From the NCBI GenBank assembly GCA_045541915.1, contig JAZQJZ010000039.1:1-64000 (forward strand): DNA of 64,000 bases, given 5' to 3'. This document shows, one piece after another, positions 44,161 to 52,134 of the stretch. The translations under genes and the position numbers were made by a program. The notes beneath the pieces are model-generated. The model made no database searches. It had not been told where the DNA came from and saw only the letters and a list, made by a program, of their open reading frames with translations. The DNA is from RGIG5579 sp045541915. Lineage in GTDB: Bacteria; Bacillota; Clostridia; Oscillospirales; SIG627. Numbering within the stretch: the stretch's first letter is position 1; the number at the start of each line of letters is the position of its first letter.

Positions 44161-47100
44161 ATGGTCACAAGAAAGAAAATGTCCATGGATGGTAACACCG
44201 CTGCGGCGCACGTTTCCTATGCGTTCACCGAAGTGGCTGCCATCTACCCCATCACTCCCTCCAGTGTTATGGCTGAATTGACCGACGCTTGGTCTGCCAC
44301 AGGACTGAAGAACATCTTCGGCGAAGAAGTAAAAGTTACCGAAATGCAGTCTGAAGCAGGTGCTGCCGGTACCGTTCACGGCTCTCTTGCCGCCGGTGCT
44401 CTCACCACCACCTTCACCGCATCCCAGGGACTTCTTCTGATGATCCCCAATATGTATAAGATCGCCGGCGAACTTCTTCCCGGTGTCATCCACTGCTCTG
44501 CACGCTGCGTTGCTTCTCACGCGCTGAACATCTTCGGCGATCACAGTGATATCTACGCTTGCCGTCAGACCGGCTTTGCTCTTCTTGCCAACACCAATCC
44601 CCAGGAAGTTATGGACCTTGGCGCAGTGGCACACCTTCCCGCCATCAAGGGCAGAGTTCCTTTCCTAAACTTCTTTGACGGTTTCCGTACCTCTCACGAG
44701 ATCCAGAAGATCTCCGTTTGGGAGTACAAGGAACTGGAAGAAATGATCGATAAGGACGCTCTGGCTGCCTTCCGCGCAAGAGCTCTCAATCCCGAGCATC
44801 CCGTTCTCCGCGGCTCCGCTGAAAACGGCGATATCTTCTTCCAACACAGAGAAGCCTGCAACCGTTACTATGACGAGCTTCCCGCCATCGTGGAAGAATA
44901 TATGGATAAGGTCAATGCCAAGATCGGCACCAACTACAAGCTCTTCAACTACTACGGTGCTCCCGATGCCGAAAAGGTTATCGTGGCAATGGGCTCCATC
45001 TGCGACGTAGCAGAAGAAGTTATTGATTATATGAACGCTCACGGCGAAAAGGTAGGTCTGGTAAAGGTTCGTCTGTACCGTCCCTTCCGCGCTGACAAGC
45101 TGATCGAAGCCATCCCTGCAACCGCGAAGAAGATTGCTGTTCTGGACCGCACCAAGGAGCCCGGCTCTCTGGGCGAACCCTTGTACCTGGATGTGGTAAC
45201 CGCTCTGGCTACCTCTGGCAAGAACGATGTGAAGATCGTAGGCGGTAGATACGGCCTCGGTTCTAAGGATACTCCTCCCTCCAGCATTTTCGCAGTATAC
45301 GAAAACCTGGATCAGGCAGAGCCCAAGAACGGCTTTACCATCGGTATTGTAGACGATGTGACCGGTCTTTCTCTGGAAGAGAAGGCTGCTCCCGACACCG
45401 CTGCAGAAGGAACCATCTCCTGCAAGTTCTGGGGTCTGGGCGGCGACGGTACCGTTGGTGCAAACAAGAACTCCATCAAGATCATCGGTGACCATACCGA
45501 TAAGTTCATCCAGGCATACTTCCAGTATGACTCCAAGAAGACCGGTGGTGTGACCATCTCCCACCTGCGCTTTGGCGACAAGGAGATCAAGTCCCCCTAT
45601 TACATCACCAAGGCAAACTTTGTTGCTTGCCACAACTCCTCTTATATCCTCAAGGGCTATAAGATCGTTCAGGATGTGAAGCCTGGCGGCACCTTTATGC
45701 TGGACTGCCAGTGGAAGGCAGACGAGCTGGACGCTCACCTTCCCGCAGATGTAAAGGCTTACATCGCTCAGAATAACATCAAGTTCTACACCATTGATGC
45801 TACCACCATCGCTTCCAAACAGATCGGTAACCCCAAGGTAAAGAACACCGTTCTTCAGTCTGCATTCTTTGCTCTGGCTAACATTCTTCCTAAGGATGAG
45901 GCCATTGAATACATGAAGAAGATGGCTTACAAGTCCTACATCAAGAAGGGCGAGGCCATTGTGGAACTGAACTACAAGGCAATCGATGCCGGCGCCAACG
46001 CTATGGTTGAAGTTGCTGTTCCCGAAGCTTGGAAGAGCATTTCTGCCGGCGAAGAGAAGGCAAAGGCTACCGGTAAGAGAGCAGACCTTGTGAAGTTCGT
46101 CAATGAGATCGTGGAACCCGTTTCCCTGATGAATGGCGACTCTCTGCCCGTTTCCCGCTTTGCTGACTGCGCTGACGGTACCTTCCCCCAGGGCGCTGCC
46201 GCTTACGAGAAGAGAGGCGTTGCTGTTTCCGTTCCCGTATGGCACGCTGAGAACTGCATCCAGTGTAACAACTGCTCCTTTGTATGTCCTCACGCCGCCA
46301 TTCGTCCCTTCGCTCTGACCGCTGATGAGGCTGCCTCGGCTCCCGCAGAAACCAAGTTCTGTGCAAAGCCCGTTCTGAAGACCGATTACAAGTTCACCAT
46401 GGCGATTTCTCCTCTGGATTGTATGGGTTGTACCCTTTGTGTGAAGGCTTGTCCTGTTACCGCAAAGGCAGAAAAAGACGGCGCTCCCGAAAAGAAAGCC
46501 ATCGAAATGGTACCCCAGGCAACTCAGCTGGATCAGCAGAAGCCCTTCGACTGGTGCGTTGAAAACGTAACCGAAAAGAAGGAACTGTTCAATGCTAAGA
46601 CTGTAAAGGGCAGCCAGTTCAAGCAGCCTCTGCTTGAGTTCTCCGGTTCCTGTGCCGGTTGTGCTGAAACCTCTTATGCAAGACTGATCACCCAGCTGTT
46701 CGGTGAAAGAATGTACATCTCCAATGCAACCGGATGTTCCTCCATCTGGGGTGGCTCCGCTCCTGCAACTCCTTACACTGTCAACAATGCAACCGGTCGC
46801 GGTCCTGCTTGGGCAAACTCCCTCTTTGAGGATAACGCTGAGCACGGTCTGGGTATCCACCTGGGTCAGAAGACCATCCGCGAAAGACTGATCGGTTATG
46901 TTGAAAAGCTCCTGGAGACTGTGGAAGATGCCGATAAGAAGGCCATCGTTCAGGCTTACCTTGACACCAAGGACAACGGTGCTGAAAACGAAAAGGCAAC
47001 CGACGCTCTGATTGCAATGCTGGAAGCTTGCGATTGCAAGAACGAATGGAAAGAAAAGATCCTTGCTGAAAAGGATTACCTGTCCAAGAAGTCCATCTGG

Positions 47101-47736
47101 ATCTTCGGTGGCGACGGTTGGGCATACGACATCGGATTTGGCGGTCTGGATCACGTTCTGGCCAGCGGCGAAGATGTAAACGTAATGGTATTCGATACTG
47201 AAGTTTACTCCAACACCGGCGGACAGGCTTCCAAGGCTTCCAACATCGGTCAGGTAGCTCAGTTTGCTGCAGCCGGTAAGGCCATCGGCAAGAAGAATCT
47301 GGCTGAGATCGCTATGAGCTATGGCTACGTTTACGTGGCTCAGGTGGCAATGGGCGCTGATATGAACCAGCTGCTCAAGGCTCTCACCGAAGCAGAAGCT
47401 TATCCCGGACCTTCTCTCATCATCGGCTATGCTCCCTGTGAAATGCACGGCATTAAGGGCACCATGGCAAACTGCCAGGTGGAAATGAAGAAGGCTGTGG
47501 AATCTGGCTACTGGCAGATGTTCCGTTACAACCCCTTGGCAGAGAAGAAGCTCATCGTGGATTCCAAGGCTCCCACCGGTTCCTACCAAGACTTCATTAA
47601 GGGCGAGACCCGTTATGCAAGACTTGCTCAGCAGAACCCCGAAAGAGCTGCCGCTCTCTTCGATAAGGCTGAAGCTGCTGCTGCAGAGAGATACCAGAAG
47701 CTTACCAAGCTGGAAAAACTCTACGGCGAAGAATAA
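44161..47736 (+). CDS. nifJ: pyruvate:ferredoxin (flavodoxin) oxidoreductase
   Basis: This enzyme oxidises pyruvate to acetyl-CoA and CO2 and reduces ferredoxin, a core reaction of fermenting anaerobes. It is the single-chain form of 1191 residues. The N-terminal domain I begins KKMSMDGNTAAAHVSYAF. Two 4Fe-4S clusters appear in the motifs CIQCNNCSFVCPH and CMGCTLCVKACP. The TPP domain contains GGDGWAYDIGFGGLDHVL. An extra proximal cluster uses SCAGCAETSY. Codon choice (GCT, GTT, CGT, AAG) differs from neighbours and fits high expression. It is a single-gene unit. Confidence 0.97.
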   Translation: MVTRKKMSMDGNTAAAHVSYAFTEVAAIYPITPSSVMAELTDAWSATGLKNIFGEEVKVTEMQSEAGAAGTVHGSLAAGALTTTFTASQGLLLMIPNMYKIAGELLPGVIHCSARCVASHALNIFGDHSDIYACRQTGFALLANTNPQEVMDLGAVAHLPAIKGRVPFLNFFDGFRTSHEIQKISVWEYKELEEMIDKDALAAFRARALNPEHPVLRGSAENGDIFFQHREACNRYYDELPAIVEEYMDKVNAKIGTNYKLFNYYGAPDAEKVIVAMGSICDVAEEVIDYMNAHGEKVGLVKVRLYRPFRADKLIEAIPATAKKIAVLDRTKEPGSLGEPLYLDVVTALATSGKNDVKIVGGRYGLGSKDTPPSSIFAVYENLDQAEPKNGFTIGIVDDVTGLSLEEKAAPDTAAEGTISCKFWGLGGDGTVGANKNSIKIIGDHTDKFIQAYFQYDSKKTGGVTISHLRFGDKEIKSPYYITKANFVACHNSSYILKGYKIVQDVKPGGTFMLDCQWKADELDAHLPADVKAYIAQNNIKFYTIDATTIASKQIGNPKVKNTVLQSAFFALANILPKDEAIEYMKKMAYKSYIKKGEAIVELNYKAIDAGANAMVEVAVPEAWKSISAGEEKAKATGKRADLVKFVNEIVEPVSLMNGDSLPVSRFADCADGTFPQGAAAYEKRGVAVSVPVWHAENCIQCNNCSFVCPHAAIRPFALTADEAASAPAETKFCAKPVLKTDYKFTMAISPLDCMGCTLCVKACPVTAKAEKDGAPEKKAIEMVPQATQLDQQKPFDWCVENVTEKKELFNAKTVKGSQFKQPLLEFSGSCAGCAETSYARLITQLFGERMYISNATGCSSIWGGSAPATPYTVNNATGRGPAWANSLFEDNAEHGLGIHLGQKTIRERLIGYVEKLLETVEDADKKAIVQAYLDTKDNGAENEKATDALIAMLEACDCKNEWKEKILAEKDYLSKKSIWIFGGDGWAYDIGFGGLDHVLASGEDVNVMVFDTEVYSNTGGQASKASNIGQVAQFAAAGKAIGKKNLAEIAMSYGYVYVAQVAMGADMNQLLKALTEAEAYPGPSLIIGYAPCEMHGIKGTMANCQVEMKKAVESGYWQMFRYNPLAEKKLIVDSKAPTGSYQDFIKGETRYARLAQQNPERAAALFDKAEAAAAERYQKLTKLEKLYGEE

Positions 47737-47747
47737 GAACCAAAACA

Positions 47748-47777
47748 AAAAGGAACTGCATTTTGCAGTTCCTTTTT
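47748..47777 (+). terminator. terminator of nifJ
   Basis: A 13-bp perfect stem, AAAAGGAACTGCA (47748-47760) with TGCAGTTCCTTTT (47764-47776), has a TTT loop and a T-run. It stands 11 bases after the stop. Confidence 0.9.
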
Positions 47778-47841
47778 TTGTATCCGGAAACCCCCGCGCC
47801 AGTGGCGCGATTTGGGAAAGGGGCTCCGGCAAGAAGAAAAA

Positions 47842-47993
47842 GAGAAGGCGATTGGGTAAAGGCCAGAATTTTGGCGAAGATCCGACGGGAGGCAGGTTGC
47901 CTCCCCTACAGGGTTTGGGGAAACCGAAGTATTGTTCTTTTTCTACGGGCTGTCGAGGACGTCAGCCCCTACAGAGTTTGGGGAAATCGGGAT
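47842..47993 (+). repeat. 152-bp direct repeat, copy A
   Basis: This copy matches 48395-48546 at a constant offset of 553 bases, with six differences by my count. It contains one GGGAGGC hairpin and one GGGCTG hairpin. Confidence 0.9.
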
Positions 47994-48394
47994 TTTTAGT
48001 GAGAGAGGCGGACAATGTAACAATCGGGTTTTTGGTACAATATCGTGGCACATTTGCCTTCCCCAGTGGGGGAAGGGGACCACGAAGTGGTGGATGAGGT
48101 ATGCGAAACGCCAAAACAATATTTCTTCACATAAATTCGTTCGGCGATATCGTAGGGGAGGCAATCTGCCTCCCGTTCTGCGGCAAACCACAAAACATTC
48201 TTTTTCAAATATTCCGTTCTGGCATTGTAGGGGCCGACGTCCCCGACGGCCCGCCCTGGGGCAAAAAAACCAAAATTTCTGCCAAAACCCCGTTTGGGAT
48301 TTCATAGGTGCTGATTCCAAAGAAGGAGAAAACAAAAACCGGGAATTTTTTGACACCTCATCCGTCAGCCTGCACCTGCCACCCTCTCCCGCTG

Positions 48395-48546
48395 GAGAAG
48401 GCGATTGGACAAAGGTCAGAATTTTGGCGAAGATCCGACGGGAGGCAGGTTGCCTCCCCTACAGGGGTTGGGGAAACTGAAGTATTGTTCTTTTTCTACG
48501 GGCTGTCGAGGACGTCAGCCCCTACAGGGTTTGGGGAAATCGGGAT
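48395..48546 (+). repeat. 152-bp direct repeat, copy B
   Basis: This is the second copy; it ends five bases before the left terminator of cassette 1. The high identity suggests recent duplication or conversion. Confidence 0.9.
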
Positions 48547-48550
48547 ATAG

Positions 48551-48589
48551 TTTTGCGCAAAAAAAGACCGGAAAAACCGGTCTTTTTTT
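48551..48589 (-). terminator. cassette 1 left terminator (terminator of XRE1)
   Basis: TTTTGCGC, seven A, then GACCGG, loop AAAAA, CCGGTC and seven T form a 12-bp class hairpin with U-runs on both strands. The same sequence, with a TTTTT loop, occurs at 49550-49587. The XRE1 stop touches its T-run. Confidence 0.9.
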
Positions 48590-48931
48590 CTAATTTCCTT
48601 TGAATTGATCCATTTCCTTGAGGATTCTCATGATTCGCTCTTGATCCTCCTGGCTTTTGGCCAATAAAAACTCATAGCATTCAAGAGGCAAATTTGGCTG
48701 GGAATCACACTTTTCTCCACCAAGGTTTTCAAGTAGCTTGGAAAGAGAAACGTTTAACGAAGAAGCAATTTTTTCGATACTTTCCAAGGTGGCGTTCTTT
48801 TCTCCGCGCTCCAATTGACCGATATAGGTTGGGTGACAACCGGCAAGCTCGGCCAACTTTTCTTGACTAAAACCCAGTTTTGTTCTGTAATTTCGGATCC
48901 GTTGCCCTACAATTTTTGCTAAATCTTTCAC
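48590..48931 (-). CDS. XRE-family regulator of cassette 1 (XRE1)
   Basis: The 113-residue protein has an N-terminal HTH_3 domain: RIRNYRTKLGFSQEKLAELAG, then recognition helix CHPTYIGQLERGEKN and LESIEKIASSLNVSL. A 45-residue C-terminal helix probably dimerises. The start is GTG with AGAGGTGAT upstream. It is divergent from SLOG1, with a 135-base gap holding several palindromes, so it likely represses both genes. Base composition is clearly AT-richer than in neighbouring genes. The stop lies against the terminator tract. Confidence 0.88.
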   Translation of the reverse strand: MKDLAKIVGQRIRNYRTKLGFSQEKLAELAGCHPTYIGQLERGEKNATLESIEKIASSLNVSLSKLLENLGGEKCDSQPNLPLECYEFLLAKSQEDQERIMRILKEMDQFKGN

Positions 48932-48939
48932 AAAATCAC

Positions 48940-48978
48940 CTCTATATTAGAGTCTATAAATATTAGCGGGAATATTCC
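48940..48978. promoter_or_regulatory. candidate XRE1 operators
   Basis: Two short palindromes lie between the XRE1 start and the SLOG1 promoter: CTCTA-TAT-TAGAG (48940-48952) and GGAATATTCC (48969-48978). They are placed over the expected XRE1 promoter, which lacks a clear consensus. Confidence 0.4.
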
Positions 48979-48986
48979 ACAGACTA

Positions 48987-49015
48987 TTGATATTGATAAT
49001 TTAGAGGTATATACT
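48987..49015 (+). promoter_or_regulatory. promoter of SLOG1
   Basis: TTGATA (48987-48992), a 17-base spacer and TATACT (49010-49015) lie 52 bases before the start. A second TTGATA overlaps at 48993. Confidence 0.55.
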
Positions 49016-49051
49016 ATAAGCACCGGCGCTTTGTTTTTTTGTGCTTATAGT
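49013..49051 (+). promoter_or_regulatory. 11-bp inverted repeat in the SLOG1 leader
   Basis: ACTATAAGCAC (49013-49023) and GTGCTTATAGT (49041-49051) are perfect complements around a 17-base centre that contains a T-run. The left arm overlaps the -10 box and the right arm ends four bases before the ribosome site GAGGTGA, so it could be an operator or a leader hairpin that controls translation. Confidence 0.6.
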
Positions 49052-49066
49052 GTTTGAGGTGAAACA

Positions 49067-49546
49067 ATGGATCCAAAGTATACTTGTTGTGTTTTTGGTC
49101 ACAGAAACATAGAGAAAAGTGAATCGTTAAGGGCGAGACTTTATTGCGTTATGGAAGAACTGATACGGAAAGAACGGGTTGAGACTTTCCTGTTTGGGAG
49201 CAAAAGCGCTTTCAACGATCTTTGCCATGCCGTCGCAACAGAGTTGAAGGAGAAGTATCCACACCTTAAACGAATTTATGTGCGAGCGGAATATCCTCAT
49301 ATTAGTGAGCAGTATCAGGATTATCTTTTAGGACTTTATGAGGATACTTATTATCCGGAAAAGATCTTGGCCTCGGGAAAAGCAGTTTACATTGAGCGCA
49401 ACTATGAAATGATTCATCAAAGCCGGTTTTGCATTGTTTATTATGATGAAAAAAAGACAGCGGTCGAAGGAAAAAGCGGAACGAAAATCGCCCTCGAATA
49501 CGCTATAAAAAACGGAAAACGTTTGATCTTATTGCCTTCTCTCTAA
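49067..49546 (+). CDS. FGHRN protein of cassette 1, SLOG/DUF1273-like (SLOG1)
   Basis: The 159-residue protein starts with a strand and the motif VFGHRNIE, followed by a helix and VETFLFGSKSAFNDL, where a glycine ends a second strand. The C-terminal half has YIERNYEMI, a strand (FCIVYY), a glycine-bearing segment KSGTKIALEYAIKNGK and a final strand LILL. This alternation resembles the Rossmann-like SLOG superfamily, proposed to bind or modify nucleotides; I assign the family by pattern only. It shares FGHRN, VxTFxxG, FD/FN and RNxxM with SLOG2. Function is unknown. GAGGTGA precedes the ATG. Confidence 0.7.
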   Translation: MDPKYTCCVFGHRNIEKSESLRARLYCVMEELIRKERVETFLFGSKSAFNDLCHAVATELKEKYPHLKRIYVRAEYPHISEQYQDYLLGLYEDTYYPEKILASGKAVYIERNYEMIHQSRFCIVYYDEKKTAVEGKSGTKIALEYAIKNGKRLILLPSL

Positions 49547-49549
49547 CCT

Positions 49550-49588
49550 TTTTGCGCAAAAAAAAGACCGGTTTTTCCGGTCTTTTTT
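49550..49588. terminator. cassette 1 right terminator (SLOG1 and capA-like gene)
   Basis: This repeats the left terminator: TTTTGCGC, eight A, GACCGG, loop TTTTT, CCGGTC, six T. The flank is a direct repeat of 48551-48589 but the loop is inverted. It lies between the convergent SLOG1 and CapA-like genes. Confidence 0.9.
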
Positions 49589-49620
49589 GTTTCTATCATA
49601 TGGAAGAGGGGAATGGCCCT

Positions 49621-50910
49621 TTACCAGCGGCATACGCCCAGGCCGTTTTCCATCTGGATGGAAACGCCGTAAGGCGCGCTCATTTTGGCCAGGTCCTCCA
49701 TAAAGGCAAGATCCTTTGCCGGCTGGGGCAGACCCTCCAGGTGCTTGCCCTCGCCCTTGCTTGCCTTAACGGGCATCAGAACCAGCTTGGTCAGCTTTTT
49801 GTTTTCGTCGGTTTCCCAGTAGGGGATCACCGTTTCCAGCATCCTGGGATCCTCCATCAAGCCGCGGGTAAAGCCGGCGGAGCGCTTCTCCAGAAGAGAG
49901 ATGGGGGAGGAATTGGAATCCATACCGTATTTTTTGTAAAAATCCTCGGGTGCAACGGGAACCTGATACAGCTGAATGATAAAATCGCCCAGAGAATAGA
50001 AAATGGGCTTTTCCTGATATACTTCAATGGCGCGAAGCAGATGAGGACCGTGACCCACCACCGCGTCAGCACCGGCATCGATCAGGGTGTGGCAAATGTC
50101 CTTGAGCACCTGGGGAACGGTGGTCTTATCGCTTCCCACGATCTGGTGAGCGTGAAGGGAGATCATCACGTAATCGGCGCAAAGGGAGGCTTCCCGGATG
50201 GAAGCGATGACCCGGTCCATATCTTCCTTGCTGGGGGTTGAGATCAGGTCGAAGCGGTCGCCCTTGACAAAATTCAAGGTACCGATTTCTGCCGTTCCCT
50301 CCGGCAAAAAGGGATAATAACCCTCCCGACGGGTAATGTTTTTCGGCTCGTTGATCTGGGTCTTTTCGCCGATTTCCTGCACAGTCTTGAAGGCTTCCTC
50401 GGGAACCATCAGCTTTTGGGAAATATTGATTCCGTTGATACCGGGTCTGCCGGGAATACGACGGGACATTTCGCCGGCCATCATAGCCGGAGCAAAGGAG
50501 GTGTTGATGCAAATCAGCGCTACCCGGCCGTTTTTTGTTTCCAGGTAAGCCGGCGCGGCGGCCTGGTGCAGATTCATACCCACACCGCTGTGTACCACGC
50601 CGGTACGGGACACGTATTCAATGGTTTTTTCCATACCCAGATGGTCAAAGTCCATGGCGTGGTTGTTATTGAAGGTGGTGGTGTTAAAGCCGAATTTCAG
50701 CATATCCTCCATCACTTCGGGGGTGCATCTGACGTAAGTTCCGCCGGAATGCTGGCAAGCGTAGCACTCGCCCTCATAATTGACGGTGGTTTCCAGGTTG
50801 AAAAAGCGGCAGTCACCTTGATCCAGAAAGGCCTTGATGGGAGCAAAGCCCTCGTAATCTTCGGGAAGTCTTCTTTGACAGAGAACGTCACCTACGGCTG
50901 TAAATTTCAT
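49621..50910 (-). CDS. CapA-family (PGA_cap) metallophosphatase-like protein
   Basis: The 429-residue protein has the calcineurin-like CapA layout: MKFTAVGDVLCQ, FFNLETTVNY, TFNNNHAMDFDHLGM, ISLHAHQIVGS and VVGHGPHLLRAIEVY. No signal peptide is present, so it is probably cytosolic, unlike capsule CapA. The family includes enzymes acting on poly-gamma-glutamate or other acyl ligands; the role here is unknown. It has its own promoter and ends at the cassette 1 right terminator, which may have belonged to it originally. Confidence 0.87.
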   Translation of the reverse strand: MKFTAVGDVLCQRRLPEDYEGFAPIKAFLDQGDCRFFNLETTVNYEGECYACQHSGGTYVRCTPEVMEDMLKFGFNTTTFNNNHAMDFDHLGMEKTIEYVSRTGVVHSGVGMNLHQAAAPAYLETKNGRVALICINTSFAPAMMAGEMSRRIPGRPGINGINISQKLMVPEEAFKTVQEIGEKTQINEPKNITRREGYYPFLPEGTAEIGTLNFVKGDRFDLISTPSKEDMDRVIASIREASLCADYVMISLHAHQIVGSDKTTVPQVLKDICHTLIDAGADAVVGHGPHLLRAIEVYQEKPIFYSLGDFIIQLYQVPVAPEDFYKKYGMDSNSSPISLLEKRSAGFTRGLMEDPRMLETVIPYWETDENKKLTKLVLMPVKASKGEGKHLEGLPQPAKDLAFMEDLAKMSAPYGVSIQMENGLGVCRW

Positions 50911-50959
50911 TGTTCATTTTCCTTTACTTTTTTAAATGTTATTTGCTTTTTGCCTTTTC

Positions 50960-50988
50960 AGTTTACTCTTTATGCCACCTGATGTCAA
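50960..50988 (-). promoter_or_regulatory. promoter of the CapA-like gene
   Basis: On the minus strand TTGACA (50983-50988), a 17-base spacer and TAAACT (50960-50965) lie 50 bases before the start. Confidence 0.65.
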
Positions 50989-51040
50989 GTAAAAAAAGGT
51001 TCTTTCTACGAAAAACAAGGGAGAATTTCCAGAAAAATAT

Positions 51041-51069
51041 TGTGAAGAAAAAAGGATTGTGATACAATA
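51041..51069 (+). promoter_or_regulatory. promoter of the hydroxyacid dehydrogenase operon
   Basis: TTGTGA (51041-51046), 17 bases and TACAAT (51064-51069) lie 52 bases before the start. Confidence 0.65.
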
Positions 51070-51120
51070 AAAGAAAGAGATTGTCAGGGGAGGAGTTCCC
51101 TTTCCCCTTGAGGAGAAAAC

Positions 51121-52068
51121 ATGAAGATCACGGTATTTGAATGGGAAACGGTTTGCGGAAGCGATCTGGATCCCGGCGGCTTAGAAAAGCTTGGTCAGGT
51201 GCGCTTTTTCGGCACGCCAAAGCCGGAGGAGGTAGTCTCCCTTGTTGGCGACAGCCAGGCGGTTTTGTGCAGTAAGGTTCGCTTTACTGCGGAGGTGATG
51301 GATGCCTGCCCCAATCTTTCTTATATTGGCCTTATGGCAACCGGGTATAATAATATTGACATTGCCGCCGCCCGGGAGCGGGGAATCCTGGTGACCAACA
51401 TTCCCGATTATTCTGCCGATGCTGTCTGCCAGATGACCATGGCTTATATTTTGCAGTTTGCCACCAATCTCATTCGGTATGACGCCGCCACCAAACGGGG
51501 CGACTGGACACGATCCCCCTTCTTTTGCTATTATCCCTATCCCATGATCGAGCTTTCCGGCAAAACCCTTGGCCTTTTGGGCCTTGGCTCCATTGGAAGC
51601 CGCGTAGCAAAGGCGGCGGAAGCCTTTGGAATGAAAGTTCTTTATCACACCCGGAGAAAACGGGACGTTCCCTATGAATATGTTTCCCTGGAGGAGCTGT
51701 TTTCCCGGAGTGACTTTCTCTCCCTTCACTGCCCCTTGACCGAGCAAACAAGTGGAATCATCAACAAAGAGGCTCTTTCCAAAATGAAGAAAAATGCCTA
51801 TTTGATCAACACGGCCCGCGGCCCTCTGGTGAAGGAAGAGGATCTGGCAAGGGCGCTGAAGGAGGAACGGATCGCCGGATTTGCCGGAGACGTTCTGGTA
51901 AACGAGCCCCAGCGGGAGGACTGCCCCCTTTTGGGCCTAGAAAACTGTATTCTCACTCCCCACATTGCCTGGGCACCCAAGGAGACCAGAGAGCGCCTTT
52001 GGGGAATTCTTCTTTCCAATTTAGAGGCATTCTTATCCGGCGAGCCGAAGAATGTGGTGGAAGGGTAA
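51121..52068 (+). CDS. D-2-hydroxyacid dehydrogenase (glycerate dehydrogenase-like)
   Basis: The 315-residue NAD-dependent enzyme has the Rossmann motif LGLLGLGSIGSRVAKAA, then the catalytic arginine in LINTARGPLVKEEDLA, glutamate in VLVNEPQRED and histidine in ILTPHIAWAPKETRERL. The family interconverts 2-keto and D-2-hydroxy acids; the ligand cannot be inferred. It is not linked to serA. AGGAG precedes the ATG. Confidence 0.88.
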   Translation: MKITVFEWETVCGSDLDPGGLEKLGQVRFFGTPKPEEVVSLVGDSQAVLCSKVRFTAEVMDACPNLSYIGLMATGYNNIDIAAARERGILVTNIPDYSADAVCQMTMAYILQFATNLIRYDAATKRGDWTRSPFFCYYPYPMIELSGKTLGLLGLGSIGSRVAKAAEAFGMKVLYHTRRKRDVPYEYVSLEELFSRSDFLSLHCPLTEQTSGIINKEALSKMKKNAYLINTARGPLVKEEDLARALKEERIAGFAGDVLVNEPQREDCPLLGLENCILTPHIAWAPKETRERLWGILLSNLEAFLSGEPKNVVEG

Positions 52069-52134
52069 AAAGTTCAAATTGAGGAAATGATTTTCCTTTT
52101 ATATAAAACCAATATCAAAAAGGAGATGGATGCT

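Larger units (their letters stand above)
47780..48550. repeat. dispersed hairpin-repeat region, no gene
   Basis: No gene is supported between nifJ and XRE1. The DNA is a mosaic of modules. GGGAGGC/GCCTCCC hairpins joined to CTAC occur at 47888-47913 and 48441-48466, and in the other orientation (GTAGGGGAGGC) at 48151. GGGCTG/CAGCCC or GGGCCG/CGGCCC hairpins next to CTAC or GTAGGGG occur at 47946, 48499 and, reversed, at 48224. A CCTTCCCC/GGGGAAGG hairpin with GTGGTGGATGAGG lies at 48056-48099. Similar short open frames here are by-products of the repeats. Confidence 0.85.

Noticed and set aside
44665..47832. A 1055-codon open frame antisense to nifJ
   Set aside because: nifJ is certain from its iron-sulfur and TPP motifs; the opposite frame is a by-product of its strong codon bias.
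47932..48480. Open frames of 60-180 codons between nifJ and XRE1
   Set aside because: They run through the hairpin repeats in several directions and repeat each other; none has a domain or a good start.
48551..49589. Cassette 1 as a classic toxin-antitoxin or prophage remnant
   Set aside because: No known toxin fold, integrase or phage gene was seen; the XRE protein alone does not justify either label.
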